DNA of 64,000 nucleotides from Hypericibacter sp049323455. GTDB taxonomy: Bacteria > Pseudomonadota > Alphaproteobacteria > Dongiales > Dongiaceae. The stretch lies in assembly GCA_049323455.1 (NCBI GenBank), contig JBMONF010000032.1, positions 12,355 through 76,354 of the forward strand. Reading direction: 5' to 3'. This document shows positions 27,823 through 38,156 of the stretch, one piece after another. The position numbers and the translations under genes were made by a program. Every line of letters starts with the position of its first letter. Positions within the stretch are counted from its first letter, which is position 1. The notes beneath the pieces are model-generated. The model did not search any database. It worked only from the letters and a program-made list of their open reading frames with translations, and had not been told where the DNA came from.

Positions 27823-28991
27823 TCGGGCCGACCCATTTCCGATCGGGCCAATTCGGCCGTAACCCGAGCGAACCGCCGATCGGCCAGAAGCTCAAGCAGG
27901 TCAGCTGGGGGCTGGTGCTGCTGCTGACCGCCATCGCCGGCGTCGGGCTCGCCATGCTCTATTCCGCAGGTAACGGCAGCGTCGAGCCCTGGATGTCGCG
28001 CCAAGCGGTGCGCCTCGCGGTGGGGCTGGCGCTGATGCTGGCGGTCGCGCTCAGCGACCTGCGCCTCTGGCTGCGCTGGGCCTACGCCTTCTACGCCTTC
28101 GCCTTCCTGCTGCTGATCTATGTGGAGATCGCCGGCGAGATCGGCATGGGCGCGCAGCGCTGGATCGACCTGGGGGTGTTCCAGCTGCAGCCTTCCGAGA
28201 TCATGAAGATCGCGCTCGTGGTCGCGCTCGCACGCTACTTCCATCGGCTCGATCTCGACGAGATCCGCCGGCCCTTGCCGCTGCTCCCGCCGACCTTGCT
28301 GGTGCTGGCCCCTGCGGGCCTGGTGTTGGTCCAACCCGACCTCGGCACCGCCGGCATGCTGCTCCTGATCGGCGCGGTGATGTTCTTCGCCGCCGGCGTG
28401 CGCTTGTGGAAGTTCGCCGTCGTGGCGGCGGCAGGGCTGGCGGCGGTGCCGGTCGGCTGGGGCTTCCTGCACGACTATCAGCGCCAGCGCGTGCTGACCT
28501 TCCTCAACCCGGAGAGCGACCCGCTCGGTGCCGGCTACCACATCATGCAGTCCAAGATCGCCTTCGGCTCCGGCGGCGTGTTCGGCAAGGGCTTTCTGAT
28601 GGGGACCCAGAGCCATCTCAACTTCCTGCCCGAGCGCCAGACCGACTTCATCTTCACCATGCTGGCGGAGGAGTTCGGCATGGTGGGCGGGATCACGCTG
28701 CTCTGCCTCTACGGGCTGGTGCTCTTCTACGGCTTCATGATCGCGCTCAGAAGCCGCAACCAGTTCGGCCGGCTCTTGGCGATCGGCGTCACCTCGAGCC
28801 TATTCCTCTACGTCTTCATCAACATGGCGATGGTGATGGGCCTGATCCCGGTGGTGGGGGTGCCGCTGCCGCTGATCTCCTATGGCGGCACGTCGATGCT
28901 GACGCTGCTGATGGGGTTCGGCCTGGTGCTGGCCGTCAACGTGCAGCGCGATCTGCGCCTGGGCCAGCACGGTCGCGGCGACGAAGCCTGA
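27819..28991 (+). CDS. rodA: Peptidoglycan glycosyltransferase RodA (SEDS family)
   Basis: A 390-residue SEDS polymerase with about ten membrane spans that polymerises lipid II together with PBP2. Typical SEDS segments are GMGAQRWIDLGVFQLQPSEIMK, where the catalytic Asp lies, GTAGMLLLIGAVMFF, FLPERQTDFIFTMLAEEFG and PVVGVPLPLISYGGTSML. The start overlaps mrdA by 4 bp. A longer frame opening inside mrdA at 27177 is shadow sequence. It is the last gene of the elongasome operon; a convergent ABC transporter follows. Confidence 0.96.
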   Translation: MIGPTHFRSGQFGRNPSEPPIGQKLKQVSWGLVLLLTAIAGVGLAMLYSAGNGSVEPWMSRQAVRLAVGLALMLAVALSDLRLWLRWAYAFYAFAFLLLIYVEIAGEIGMGAQRWIDLGVFQLQPSEIMKIALVVALARYFHRLDLDEIRRPLPLLPPTLLVLAPAGLVLVQPDLGTAGMLLLIGAVMFFAAGVRLWKFAVVAAAGLAAVPVGWGFLHDYQRQRVLTFLNPESDPLGAGYHIMQSKIAFGSGGVFGKGFLMGTQSHLNFLPERQTDFIFTMLAEEFGMVGGITLLCLYGLVLFYGFMIALRSRNQFGRLLAIGVTSSLFLYVFINMAMVMGLIPVVGVPLPLISYGGTSMLTLLMGFGLVLAVNVQRDLRLGQHGRGDEA

Positions 28992-29026
28992 AGGGCGGCC
29001 CCGGAAGGCGGGCGGAACCGCGCTTC

Positions 29027-30850
29027 CTACTTCATCCCCGCCCGCAGGCGAATGCGCCGGCCTTCCGTCGGTTCGTCGGCGGCCACCGGCTCCGGCCTCT
29101 GGGCGGTCGCGAGCTGACGGCGATACATCTGCGCGTAAATGCCCTGCCGGCGCTTCAGCTCGCTCGAGGATCCTTCCTCGACGACGCGGCCGCGATCGAG
29201 AACCACGACGCGGTCGAAGCTGTCGAGCGTGGAGAGCCGGTGCGCGATGGCGATCACCGTGCGGCCCTTGAAGAGCCGCACCAGCGCCTCCTGGATCGCC
29301 ATCTCGGATTCGCTGTCGAGCGCCGAGGTCGCCTCGTCGAGCAGGATGATGGGGGCGTCGCGCAGGAAGGCGCGCGCGATCGCGAGGCGCTGACGCTGAC
29401 CGCCCGAGAGCTTCAGCCCGCGGTCGCCCACGATCGTGTCGAAGCCCTGCGGCAGACGGTGGATGAACTCGCCGCATTGCGCCAACTCGGCGGCGCGATA
29501 GACCTCCGCGTCGGTCGCCTCCGGCTTGCCGTAACGGAGATTCTCGAGCACGGAGCGGTGGAAGAGCGAGATATCCTGCTGCACCACCGCGATCGACTGA
29601 CGCAGGCTTTCCTGCGTGACCTGCGATATGTCCTGCTCGTCGATCAGCACATGGCCGCGCTGCGGATCGTAGTGCCGCTGCAGCAAGGCCAGGATGGTCG
29701 ACTTGCCGGCGCCGGATCTGCCGGCCAGGCCGACCCGCTCGCCGGCCGCGATGCGCAGGTTGAAGTCCTGCAACACCGGCTGGCCGTCCGGGTAGGCGAA
29801 GTTGACATTCACGAAGGCGACCGAGCCGCCGAGGTTGACCAGCGGCTTGGCGTTCGGCCGGTCCACCATCTCGTGCGGCAGCCCCAGCACGCGCACGGCC
29901 TCGCCCAGCTTGGCGAAGTGCTGGGTCAGATCCACCAGCGCCATGGCCAGATCGCGCGAGGCGTGAAGCACGGTGAAGCCCAGCGTGGTCGTCAGCACCA
30001 CGTCGCCGGTGGTGACGAGGCCCCGGCGCCAGAGCTCGACCGACCAGACCAGGATGCCCGCCGTCACGGCGAAGACCGAGAGCGCATGCAGCAGGCGCAG
30101 CCGCTCCAGCGAGCGCAGGCTCTCGCGTTGCGCCGACATCTCGCGCTCGATTCGGCGTGACAGCCGCTCGTGCTCGCGCCGCGCCATGCCGAAGGAGCGC
30201 ACCAGGACGATGTTGCTGACGATGTCGGTGAGATCGCCGTTGACGGCGGCGGCGCGGCCGGCAAAGCGCTCGTGCAGATGGTGCCGCTTGGCGGCGAGGC
30301 GGCCGATCGCAAGCCCCAGGCCGGTCACGATGACGAAGAGGAATGCCGTGATCTGCCAGTCGATCGTGCCCAGCACGGCGATGCTGGCGATCACGGCAGC
30401 CAGAGGCGGAACCGTGAACCAGGTGATCGAGCTCTCGATGCTCCAGGCGGCACTAGCCGCCGTGGTGATGCGCCCGGCCAGCGCGCCAGGGAACCGCTCG
30501 GCGAAGTAGCGCGTGCCGTGTCCAGACAAATGATGGAAAAGGTCAAGCCGCAGATCGCCTGTTACGGCGACGAAGGCGTGGCTCGCGACCCATCCGGCGA
30601 GCCGCCACAGCAGATTGTCCCCGGCGACCAGTGCGAGCAGCGCGCCGACCGCGACGGAGAGGGCGAAATTGTCGGCGCTGCCCGCGCTCAGCACGTCGAC
30701 CAGGTTCTTGACCGCGTATTGAGAGCCGATGGCGCAGCCCACCGCCGCCAGCACCGCACCGAGCACGACCAGGTGGCTGCCCAGCCGGCGGCGGACATAG
30801 TGCAGCAGAAGGGCGGTTGCGCTCCGCGACAGATAATGCGGTAGAGGCAT
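29027..30850 (-). CDS. ABC transporter, fused permease and ATPase (MsbA-like exporter)
   Basis: A 607-residue half-transporter. Residues 1-320 hold six membrane spans of the type 1 exporter fold, and residues 350-590 hold the nucleotide-binding domain. The latter has Walker A GRSGAGKST, signature LSGGQRQR, Walker B IILLDEATSALD and the switch His in IAIAHRLST. It probably works as a homodimer exporting a lipid, glycan or drug; the cargo is not readable. The ATG at 30850 has GGAGG close upstream and is preferred over 30865. It lies 110 bp downstream of a GT4 gene on the same strand, so a glycolipid cargo is possible but not shown. Confidence 0.9.
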   Translation of the reverse strand: MPLPHYLSRSATALLLHYVRRRLGSHLVVLGAVLAAVGCAIGSQYAVKNLVDVLSAGSADNFALSVAVGALLALVAGDNLLWRLAGWVASHAFVAVTGDLRLDLFHHLSGHGTRYFAERFPGALAGRITTAASAAWSIESSITWFTVPPLAAVIASIAVLGTIDWQITAFLFVIVTGLGLAIGRLAAKRHHLHERFAGRAAAVNGDLTDIVSNIVLVRSFGMARREHERLSRRIEREMSAQRESLRSLERLRLLHALSVFAVTAGILVWSVELWRRGLVTTGDVVLTTTLGFTVLHASRDLAMALVDLTQHFAKLGEAVRVLGLPHEMVDRPNAKPLVNLGGSVAFVNVNFAYPDGQPVLQDFNLRIAAGERVGLAGRSGAGKSTILALLQRHYDPQRGHVLIDEQDISQVTQESLRQSIAVVQQDISLFHRSVLENLRYGKPEATDAEVYRAAELAQCGEFIHRLPQGFDTIVGDRGLKLSGGQRQRLAIARAFLRDAPIILLDEATSALDSESEMAIQEALVRLFKGRTVIAIAHRLSTLDSFDRVVVLDRGRVVEEGSSSELKRRQGIYAQMYRRQLATAQRPEPVAADEPTEGRRIRLRAGMK

Positions 30851-30959
30851 CGCGCCTCCGTTCATGCGGGCGACCGGTGATCTGCTTAGTGTGGCGTCGC
30901 GTGTGGCGATCCCGGACGTTGCGACCGCCGGCGCCGTTCTTGCAAAGCAGCCGGCGCGG

Positions 30960-32000
30960 TCATGCCGCTTCCGCCCGGCGCCGGATCAATTGTTTGTAGA
31001 TGCCGAGATAGTCCATCGCCATGCGGCGCCCGGTGAAGCGTCGCTCGAAGACACTCCTTATGGTGGCGCGGTCGAGAGTGTGCAGCCGTCTCGTCGCGGC
31101 GGTCGCTTCCGCCTCGCTCTGCACGACGAAGCCCGTCACGCCATCGTCGACCACCTCGGGCACCGAGCCCCTGGCGAAGGCGATGACCGGCGTGCCGCAG
31201 GCCATGGCCTCGATCATCGCCAGGCCGAAAGGCTCGCGCCAGGCGATCGGGAAGAGGAGTGCCGCCGCGTTGCCCAGGAACTCGCCCTTCTGGGCGTCGC
31301 TGATCTCGCCGATATATTCCACATGCGGCTGGCTCAGCAGCGGCTCGATCTTGTCGGCGAAATACTCCTGATCGACCCGGTCCACTTTGGCCGCGATCTT
31401 GAGTTTCATGCCGGCCGCGGCCGCGATCCGGATCGCCGCGTCGGGCGCCTTCTCGGGCGAGATGCGCCCCAGGAAGGCGAGGTAGCCGCCCTTGCCGCTG
31501 CCGGGCGTCAGCAGCCGCTCGGGCAGGCCGTGATGGACCGTGGCGATGTAGTTGGCCTGCGGCAGCGGCTCGCGCTGCGCGTTCGAGATCGACACCACCG
31601 GCACGTCGGGGAACGTCGCATAGATCTGCTGCAGCTCCGGCAGATCAAGCCGGCCGTGCAGGGTCGTGACGAACGGCGCGTTCGTGCGCTTGAGGATCGG
31701 ATAGGCGAAATAGTCGATGTGCACGTGGACGATGTCGAAGACGGCAGTCTGGCGCGCGATCGTCTCGAGCATAACGAAAAGCGGCGCCATCGGGTCGCGG
31801 ATGGCGGGGTCGAGGCGAAGCGCCCGGGGCCATACCGCCTCGAGCTTTGCCGCGGTCACGCTGTCGCCGCTGGCGAACAGCGTGACATCGTGCCCGAGAG
31901 CGACGAGTTCGTCGGTCAGATGGGCGACGATGCGTTCGGTGCCGCCGTAAAGCTTGGGCGGCACGGCCTCCATCAGGGGCGCGACTTGGGCGATCCTCAT
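30960..32000 (-). CDS. Family 4 glycosyltransferase
   Basis: A 346-residue GT-B-fold glycosyltransferase. The N-terminal acceptor domain begins MRIAQVAPLMEAVPPKLYGG and has the GGTER loop. The donor domain has FLGRISPEKAPDAAIRIA and the GT4 motif EPFGLAMIEAMACGTPVIAF that contacts the nucleotide sugar. GGAG precedes the ATG. It is divergent from a debranching-type glucosidase across 433 bp that hold tandem dyads, which suggests a shared regulator. A role in storage or surface glucan metabolism is an inference from that neighbour. Confidence 0.9.
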   Translation of the reverse strand: MRIAQVAPLMEAVPPKLYGGTERIVAHLTDELVALGHDVTLFASGDSVTAAKLEAVWPRALRLDPAIRDPMAPLFVMLETIARQTAVFDIVHVHIDYFAYPILKRTNAPFVTTLHGRLDLPELQQIYATFPDVPVVSISNAQREPLPQANYIATVHHGLPERLLTPGSGKGGYLAFLGRISPEKAPDAAIRIAAAAGMKLKIAAKVDRVDQEYFADKIEPLLSQPHVEYIGEISDAQKGEFLGNAAALLFPIAWREPFGLAMIEAMACGTPVIAFARGSVPEVVDDGVTGFVVQSEAEATAATRRLHTLDRATIRSVFERRFTGRRMAMDYLGIYKQLIRRRAEAA

Positions 32001-32108
32001 GGCGCTCCGTGTCCTTTGGGCACTCTCGCTGCGAGAAATGGCGACCGGTTACGGTGTCCCGGATGCGGACGATCCGTGCCGCCGTGGCGTCCCGATAGAC
32101 ATAGGTCT

Positions 32109-32168
32109 CGACCCTTTGGTCGTGTCGTAACAAAAAAGTGCCGACCCTCGACCTTGGTCGTAACAAAA
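32109..32168. promoter_or_regulatory. Tandem dyad sites between divergent sugar genes
   Basis: CGACCCTTTGGTCG (32109-32122) and CGACCTTGGTCG (32149-32160) are two dyads with the same CGACC arms, 40 bp apart. Each is followed by TCGTAACAAAA (32125-32135 and 32158-32168). A near-duplicate pair of this kind between divergent promoters looks like an operator. The rest of the 32001-32433 gap shows no gene. Confidence 0.5.
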
Positions 32169-32433
32169 TCGTGGTTGGGCCCGCCCTCGATTGCCGATGT
32201 GAAGCGGGACATGGAACAGTCAAGACCAGGGCCGATCGCGCCAGCGCGGCGAGGATCGCCGACGTCTCGCGTCACGCGAGGACCGGCGTCTGTTCCGGGC
32301 GTCTTCCGGCCGGGCGGGCCGCCGAGCTATAACATCCCGTCGCCCCCGGCGTGGCGGCGCTGCGGGGGCGCCGGCTGCGACAGGACGGACGAAGCTAGCC
32401 GGCGGCGCTCAAGGACGAGGGGGCAGAACGGCG

Positions 32434-34593
32434 ATGCCTCATCTCGCCTCGACTTCGGATAGGGCTGCGGCATCGGGGGATGCCGCCGAGCCGCGCGTGC
32501 CCCAACGGTTCTACGCACTCAAGGACGGCGACACCTTCCTGGTCGCCGACGCCTTCGGCGACATTCGGGGCGAAGGCGACGGGTTCTTCCGCGACGATAC
32601 GCGCGTGCTGTCGGGCTTGCGTCTGATCCTGGGCGGCCAGCCGCCGTCGCTCCTCTCCGCCTCCGTCAGCCGCGACAACGTCTTCTTCACCTCGCACATG
32701 ACCAACAGGCCCTTGCCGCTCTTGGGCGGCAAGGCCGCGCCCGAAGGCATCATCCATTTCGAGCGCACGCGCTTTCTCGCCGGCGAGCGGCTCTACGAGC
32801 GCCTTCGCTGCGTCAATTACGACGACCGCGCCGTGTCTTTCCCGCTGGCGCTCGAGTTCGCAGCCGATTTCCGGGACATGTTCGAGGTCCGCGGCACGGC
32901 GCGCCGGACGCGGGGCCGTCTCTTTCCGCCCGTCGCCGCGGACGGTGCCATCCTCTTTCGCTACGAAGGGCTCGACGGGGTCGCGCGCGAGACGGTGATC
33001 GCCTTCTCCGAGGCGCCGGCGCGCCTGACGCCGGAGCGGGCCGACTTTCTCCTGACCCTGCCGGCGAGTGGCCGGGCCGAGCTCTATCTGGAGATCGGGC
33101 CCGACCGCCAGCCGCAGCCGAGCCGCGCCCGCTTCCGCGCGGCTGGCGCCCGGGCCCGCCTCGCCATGCGCGCGCGCCGCCGGCGGGGTGCCGTCTTGCG
33201 CAGCTCCGGCCGGCTCTTCAACGAATGGCTCGAGAAATCCCGCGCCGACCTGGCCCTGCTCACGACCGAGCTGCCGACGGGACCTTATCCCTACGCCGGC
33301 ATTCCCTGGTTCTCGACGCCCTTCGGCCGCGACGCGATCGTCACCGCGCTGCAGACGCTCTGGCTCGACACGCGGCTCGCCAGGGGCGTGCTCAATTTCC
33401 TGGCCCGGCACCAGGCGCAGGAGACCTCGTCTTTCCGAGATTCGGCGCCGGGCAAGATCGTGCACGAGACGCGCAAAGGCGAGATGACGGCGTTGAGCGA
33501 GCTGCCCTTCGGCCGGTACTATGGCGGCGTCGACACCACGCCACTCTTCGTCATGCTGGCCGGCGCCTATGCCGAGCGCACCGGCGATCTGGCCTTCATC
33601 GATGAGCTGTGGCCGGCGCTCGAGGCCGCGATGGGCTGGATCGAGAGCGCGAGCCGCGCCAACCCCGACGGCTTTCTCGTCTATGAGCGGGGCGAGGAGA
33701 GCGGGCTTTCGAACCAGGGCTGGAAAGACAGCGACGGCGCGGTCTTTCATGCCGACGGACGCATCCCCGAGGGCCCGATCGCGCTCGTCGAGGTGCAGGG
33801 TTATGTGTTCGCGGCACTGCGGGCGATGGGGGCGCTGGCCTCCCGGCGCGGCGACGCGGTCGCGGCGACCACATGGCGAATCCGCGCCGACAGCTTGCGC
33901 GCCGGGGTCGAGGAGCGGTTCTGGATAGAGGAGGCCGGGTTCTACGGGCTTGCCATCGACGGGGAGGGCGCGCTCTGCCGCGCGAAGGCTTCGAACGCGG
34001 GGCACTTGCTCTATGTAGGGCTGCCGCCGGCCGATCGGGCGAGGCGGGTGCGCGATCAGCTTCTCTCCGCCGCCTTCGACAGCGGCTGGGGCCTGCGCAC
34101 GCTGGCGCCGGGCGAGCCTCACTTCAACCCGATGTCCTATCACAACGGCTCGGTCTGGCCGCACGACACGGCGCTCTGCGCCGCCGGCCTCGCGCGCTAT
34201 GGCGAGCGCAAGGGCGTGGTCCGGCTGCTGGGCGGGATGTTCGAGGCGGCCGTCCATTTCGGCATGCGGCTGCCGGAGCTCTTCTGCGGCTTCCCGCGGA
34301 CGCCCGGCGAGCCGCCGATCGCCTATCCGGTCGCCTGCCTGCCACAGGCCTGGTCGGCGGGCGCCATCTTCATGATGCTGCAGGCTTGCCTGGGCTTGCG
34401 CATCGACGGCCGGCACGGCGAGATCCATGTCGACCGGCCGCACCTGCCGGTCGGCATCGACCATCTCGCCATACGAGGCCTCTCGCTCGGCGACAAGCGC
34501 CTGGACCTCGTGTTCCAGCGTATCGGCGAGCGGGTGGTGGTGCTGCCCGAGACGCGGTCGGAAGATGCTCCGCCCGTGCTGGTGCATGTGTGA
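32434..34593 (+). CDS. Amylo-alpha-1,6-glucosidase (glycogen-debranching-type) family protein
   Basis: A 719-residue protein with the two-domain layout of this bacterial family. The N-terminal GDE_N_bis-type beta domain (about 25-220) contains VADAFGDIRGEGDGFFRDDTR; the C-terminal (alpha/alpha)6 barrel (about 260-700) includes PYAGIPWFSTPFGRDAIVTA, SNQGWKDSDGAVFHADG and NPMSYHNGSVWPHDTALCA. It should hydrolyse alpha-1,6-type or related glucosidic links in the cytoplasm. Exact substrate is not certain, since members of this family are poorly studied. It is divergent from the GT4 gene. A family C repeat follows. Confidence 0.9.
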   Translation: MPHLASTSDRAAASGDAAEPRVPQRFYALKDGDTFLVADAFGDIRGEGDGFFRDDTRVLSGLRLILGGQPPSLLSASVSRDNVFFTSHMTNRPLPLLGGKAAPEGIIHFERTRFLAGERLYERLRCVNYDDRAVSFPLALEFAADFRDMFEVRGTARRTRGRLFPPVAADGAILFRYEGLDGVARETVIAFSEAPARLTPERADFLLTLPASGRAELYLEIGPDRQPQPSRARFRAAGARARLAMRARRRRGAVLRSSGRLFNEWLEKSRADLALLTTELPTGPYPYAGIPWFSTPFGRDAIVTALQTLWLDTRLARGVLNFLARHQAQETSSFRDSAPGKIVHETRKGEMTALSELPFGRYYGGVDTTPLFVMLAGAYAERTGDLAFIDELWPALEAAMGWIESASRANPDGFLVYERGEESGLSNQGWKDSDGAVFHADGRIPEGPIALVEVQGYVFAALRAMGALASRRGDAVAATTWRIRADSLRAGVEERFWIEEAGFYGLAIDGEGALCRAKASNAGHLLYVGLPPADRARRVRDQLLSAAFDSGWGLRTLAPGEPHFNPMSYHNGSVWPHDTALCAAGLARYGERKGVVRLLGGMFEAAVHFGMRLPELFCGFPRTPGEPPIAYPVACLPQAWSAGAIFMMLQACLGLRIDGRHGEIHVDRPHLPVGIDHLAIRGLSLGDKRLDLVFQRIGERVVVLPETRSEDAPPVLVHV

Positions 34594-34617
34594 GAAGGAG
34601 CATACCGGTTCTTCCGC

Positions 34618-34702
34618 CTCGTCCTTCGACAGGCTCAGGACGAGGCTGCACCCCGTCTTGCAGAGAGCCCTCATGCCGAGCTTGTCGAAGCATGAGGGTT
34701 GC
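34618..34702. repeat. Dispersed repeat family C
   Basis: CGTCCTTCGACAGGCTCAGG, then GACGAGG, and nearby CCTCATGCCGAGCTTGTCG followed by AAGCATGAGGG are two inverted modules of a well-known intergenic repeat. They lie between the convergent glucosidase and ABC ATPase genes. A related block is at about 59930-60050. Confidence 0.75.
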
Positions 34703-34710
34703 ACGGTGCC

Positions 34711-35454
<744 letters not shown>

Positions 35455-35493
35455 CGCCGACCTGCTCCTCTGGGCTCCCTTGGCGCCGTCCGC

Positions 35494-36609
35494 TCAGCCG
35501 CCGGCGCGCATGCGCCGTTGATCGCGCTCGATCAGCCGATCCACGAAGCGCGCCTGCGGGATGGTGATGATCACGAACAGGAAGGCCACGGTCGTGACCG
35601 AGGACAGGTTGAAATGGTTGCTGGCCACGATCTTGGCCTGGTTGAAGGCGTCGATGGCGCCGATCACGTTCACCAGCGCCGTGTCCTTCTGCAAGGAGAT
35701 GAAGTCGTTGAGGAGCGGCGGGATGATGCGCCTGACCGCCTGCGGCACCACCACGAAGCGCAGGGTCTGGCCGAAGGAGAGGCCCAGCGAGCGCGCGGCC
35801 GCGGTCTGGCTCCAATGGATGCTCTCGATGCCGGAGCGATAGACCTCGGCCACATAGGCGCCGTAGGTGAGGGTCAGGGCCAGGATCGCGTACCACTCCA
35901 TCGGAAAGTCGCGCAAGATCGGCAAGCCCGTCAGCGGCAGGCCGAAGCCCACCAGGTAGATGGTGATGATGGCGGGCAGGCCGCGGAAGATGTCGGTATA
36001 GGCGGTGGCGATGAGCCGGATCGGCTGGCCGGGGGCGCCCGGGATGAGGCGCGCGATCGCCACCACCAGCGCCCAGATCAGCACCAGCACCTCGGCCACG
36101 CAGAAAATATAGACGTTGGTCCAGAACGCGGTCAGCACCAGCCCGAAGGAATCGCGGATCAGCGGCAGGAAGAAGAAGGTGCGGCCGACCGCCACGTCGT
36201 TGAGCACGATGAACATCGCGATCGCCAGCACCAGCAGCAGGGCCGCCGCGTAGCCGAAGGTGAACCAGCACCAGCTGCGCGCCGCCGCCCCCTGGACGCG
36301 CGCCTCGATCACGTCGTTGGCAAGGCGGGCCGCGCGCCCGCGCCGCGCCGTCTGGACGCTCTTATAGGCCGGCAGCAGCAGGATCAGCGAGCCGACGGAG
36401 CAGACGAGCAGAGCCGTGTCGGTCAGGCCGCCGCCGAGCTGGGCGTCGGCCAGGACCTGGCGCACCGCGCTCGCCACCCACCAGGTCGCGGCGACGACGG
36501 CGAGGCCCACGGCGAGCGCCGCGGTCGAGAGCGCGGTGGCGTCCCTGGGGACCGTGACGCCACGCTTGCGGCTGCCCCGTCCCTCCGAATGGCTGTCGAT
36601 GCGGCTCAT
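35494..36609 (-). CDS. Amino-acid ABC transporter permease
   Basis: A 371-residue polar amino acid permease of the HisM/GlnP type. The conserved EAA loop (SLGLSFGQTLRFVVVPQAVRR) is near residue 290. Additional hydrophobic segments in the first 170 residues make it longer than the usual 220-250 residue permease, resembling AapQ/AapM-like proteins. Only one permease gene is visible, so it may work as a homodimer. A 166-bp gap separates it from the binding-protein gene upstream. Confidence 0.9.
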   Translation of the reverse strand: MSRIDSHSEGRGSRKRGVTVPRDATALSTAALAVGLAVVAATWWVASAVRQVLADAQLGGGLTDTALLVCSVGSLILLLPAYKSVQTARRGRAARLANDVIEARVQGAAARSWCWFTFGYAAALLLVLAIAMFIVLNDVAVGRTFFFLPLIRDSFGLVLTAFWTNVYIFCVAEVLVLIWALVVAIARLIPGAPGQPIRLIATAYTDIFRGLPAIITIYLVGFGLPLTGLPILRDFPMEWYAILALTLTYGAYVAEVYRSGIESIHWSQTAAARSLGLSFGQTLRFVVVPQAVRRIIPPLLNDFISLQKDTALVNVIGAIDAFNQAKIVASNHFNLSSVTTVAFLFVIITIPQARFVDRLIERDQRRMRAGG

Positions 36610-36775
36610 GGCGACAGGCTCACGAAAGAATCCAGGGCGTCGCCCGCCCCCTTGCCGCCAGGCGCCCGCCTTCCCTTCTCTCCTCGGGCGGAGGAGGAGA
36701 AGGGCAGGGGATCGAAGGGCAAGCGCGACAGGGCGCGGGCCACGCCGGTGCCGGCATGGTACCGGCGGTTCGGCG

Positions 36776-37636
36776 TTACGGCTTGAAGTAGGGGATCTGG
36801 GTCGGATCGGCGCCCCAGGCCGCGGCCAGATATTTCGCCGCGAGCTGCTTGAGCGTGCCGTCGTCGATCAGCGACTGGATGATCTTGTCCAGCTTCACCT
36901 CGTTGGTCGAGCCCTTGGGATAGAGCGCGCCGTAGGTCTCGCCGGTCGAATACTGGCCGACCACCTCGAACAGACCGCCCGAGGTCGCGGCCTGGCCGAG
37001 CACGATCGCCGTATCGGTCATGGCGACGTCGATCTGGCCGGCCTGGAGTGCCGTGAACATCGAGGGCGTGTCGGGGAACACCTTCTCCGGCGTTTCCGGC
37101 TTCAGCTTGTCATGAACGAAATCGGCGCCGGTGGTGGCCTGCTGCACGCCGATCCGCATCTTCTTGATCGAGTTCTCGTCGACCTTCGTGCCCTTCTTCA
37201 CCAGAACGCCGATGTCGGAGGAGAAATAGGGCACCGAGAAATCGACCACCTTCTTGCGCTCGGGCGTGATCGAGATCTCCGACAGCGCCAGGTCGAAATT
37301 CTTGGTCTGGCCGGCCACCAGCGCGTCCCAGGCGACATTGACGACCTTCACCTTGTCGAGGCCGGCGCGGTAGGCGATGTTGGCCGCCATGCAGTATTCG
37401 TAGCCGTCCTTGATCGTGTCCGGCGTGTCGCCGTTCCACCAGCCGGGGGCGGGAAGATTGACCTCGACGGTCAGCTGGCCCGGAATGGCCGGGTTGATGG
37501 GGACCGAACCCTTGGGGCCCGTGAGCTCGCAATTGCCGATCATGTCGGCGGCGGGGGCGGGCGTCGTGCCGGCGAGCGCGACCGCGAGAGCGAATGCGCC
37601 GCTCAGGGCAGCAAGGGGGATGGATCGGCGTTTCAT
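36776..37636 (-). CDS. Amino-acid ABC transporter substrate-binding protein
   Basis: A 286-residue periplasmic family 3 solute-binding protein. The signal peptide starts MKRRSIPLAALSG and is cleaved after about residue 30 (APAADM). The fold markers YEYCMAANIAYRAGLDKVKV, FDLALSEISITPERKKVVDFS and MRIGVQQATTGADF are present. Two cysteines (GNCELT and YEYCMA) may form a disulfide. GGGAGG lies upstream of the ATG; the in-frame start at 37750 lacks a signal-like sequence. It is the first gene of the importer operon. Confidence 0.92.
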   Translation of the reverse strand: MKRRSIPLAALSGAFALAVALAGTTPAPAADMIGNCELTGPKGSVPINPAIPGQLTVEVNLPAPGWWNGDTPDTIKDGYEYCMAANIAYRAGLDKVKVVNVAWDALVAGQTKNFDLALSEISITPERKKVVDFSVPYFSSDIGVLVKKGTKVDENSIKKMRIGVQQATTGADFVHDKLKPETPEKVFPDTPSMFTALQAGQIDVAMTDTAIVLGQAATSGGLFEVVGQYSTGETYGALYPKGSTNEVKLDKIIQSLIDDGTLKQLAAKYLAAAWGADPTQIPYFKP

Positions 37637-37859
37637 GGAAGCCTCCCGTGGCAAAATGATCTGTCCCTGTGTTCTCGAGCCCGGGGCGGGTCCCGGGCGT
37701 CGTTGGCGCTCGGGGGCGGGCCTTCGATCGGCGCCGGCGCTCGGGCGCAAGCGAGCCCAATCTTAGCCTCGGGCGCCCGGTCCAGCCAGAGAGGGGGAAT
37801 CCGCCCTTCGGCGACGATTTCGGGCCGCGTCCGGCCCTTTGCACGGCCATCCAAAGCTA

Positions 37860-37888
37860 TCGACAAGCCCGGTCGGCTTTGCTATATC
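37860..37888 (+). promoter_or_regulatory. Putative promoter of tRNA-Lys
   Basis: TCGACA (37860-37865) and TATATC (37883-37888) are separated by exactly 17 bp and match the sigma-70 hexamers at five and four positions. The tRNA begins 58 bp after the -10. The same 309-bp gap (37637-37945) must also contain the importer promoter on the other strand, which I could not place. Confidence 0.5.
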
Positions 37889-37945
37889 GCCGCGTTCTTC
37901 GAAGGACGGTGCCGGGGCATGGCTCCGGGCCGGGCCGTCGGGTTC

Positions 37946-38021
<76 letters not shown>

Positions 38022-38156
38022 AACTCACCGTACGATATCTCAACAGCCTAGCACGCAAGACCGGAGCAAGCATAAGCGCCAGCGATACCGATAGAGCCCG
38101 CGCGAGCAACGGGATGCCGGTCGCGCAGGGGGGTTATCCGTCGTGACCCGTTGCCA

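Noticed and set aside
38022..38156. Possible integrase remnant or att site after tRNA-Lys
   Set aside because: Translations in this gap show no integrase motif, and no second copy of the tRNA 3' end was found by eye.
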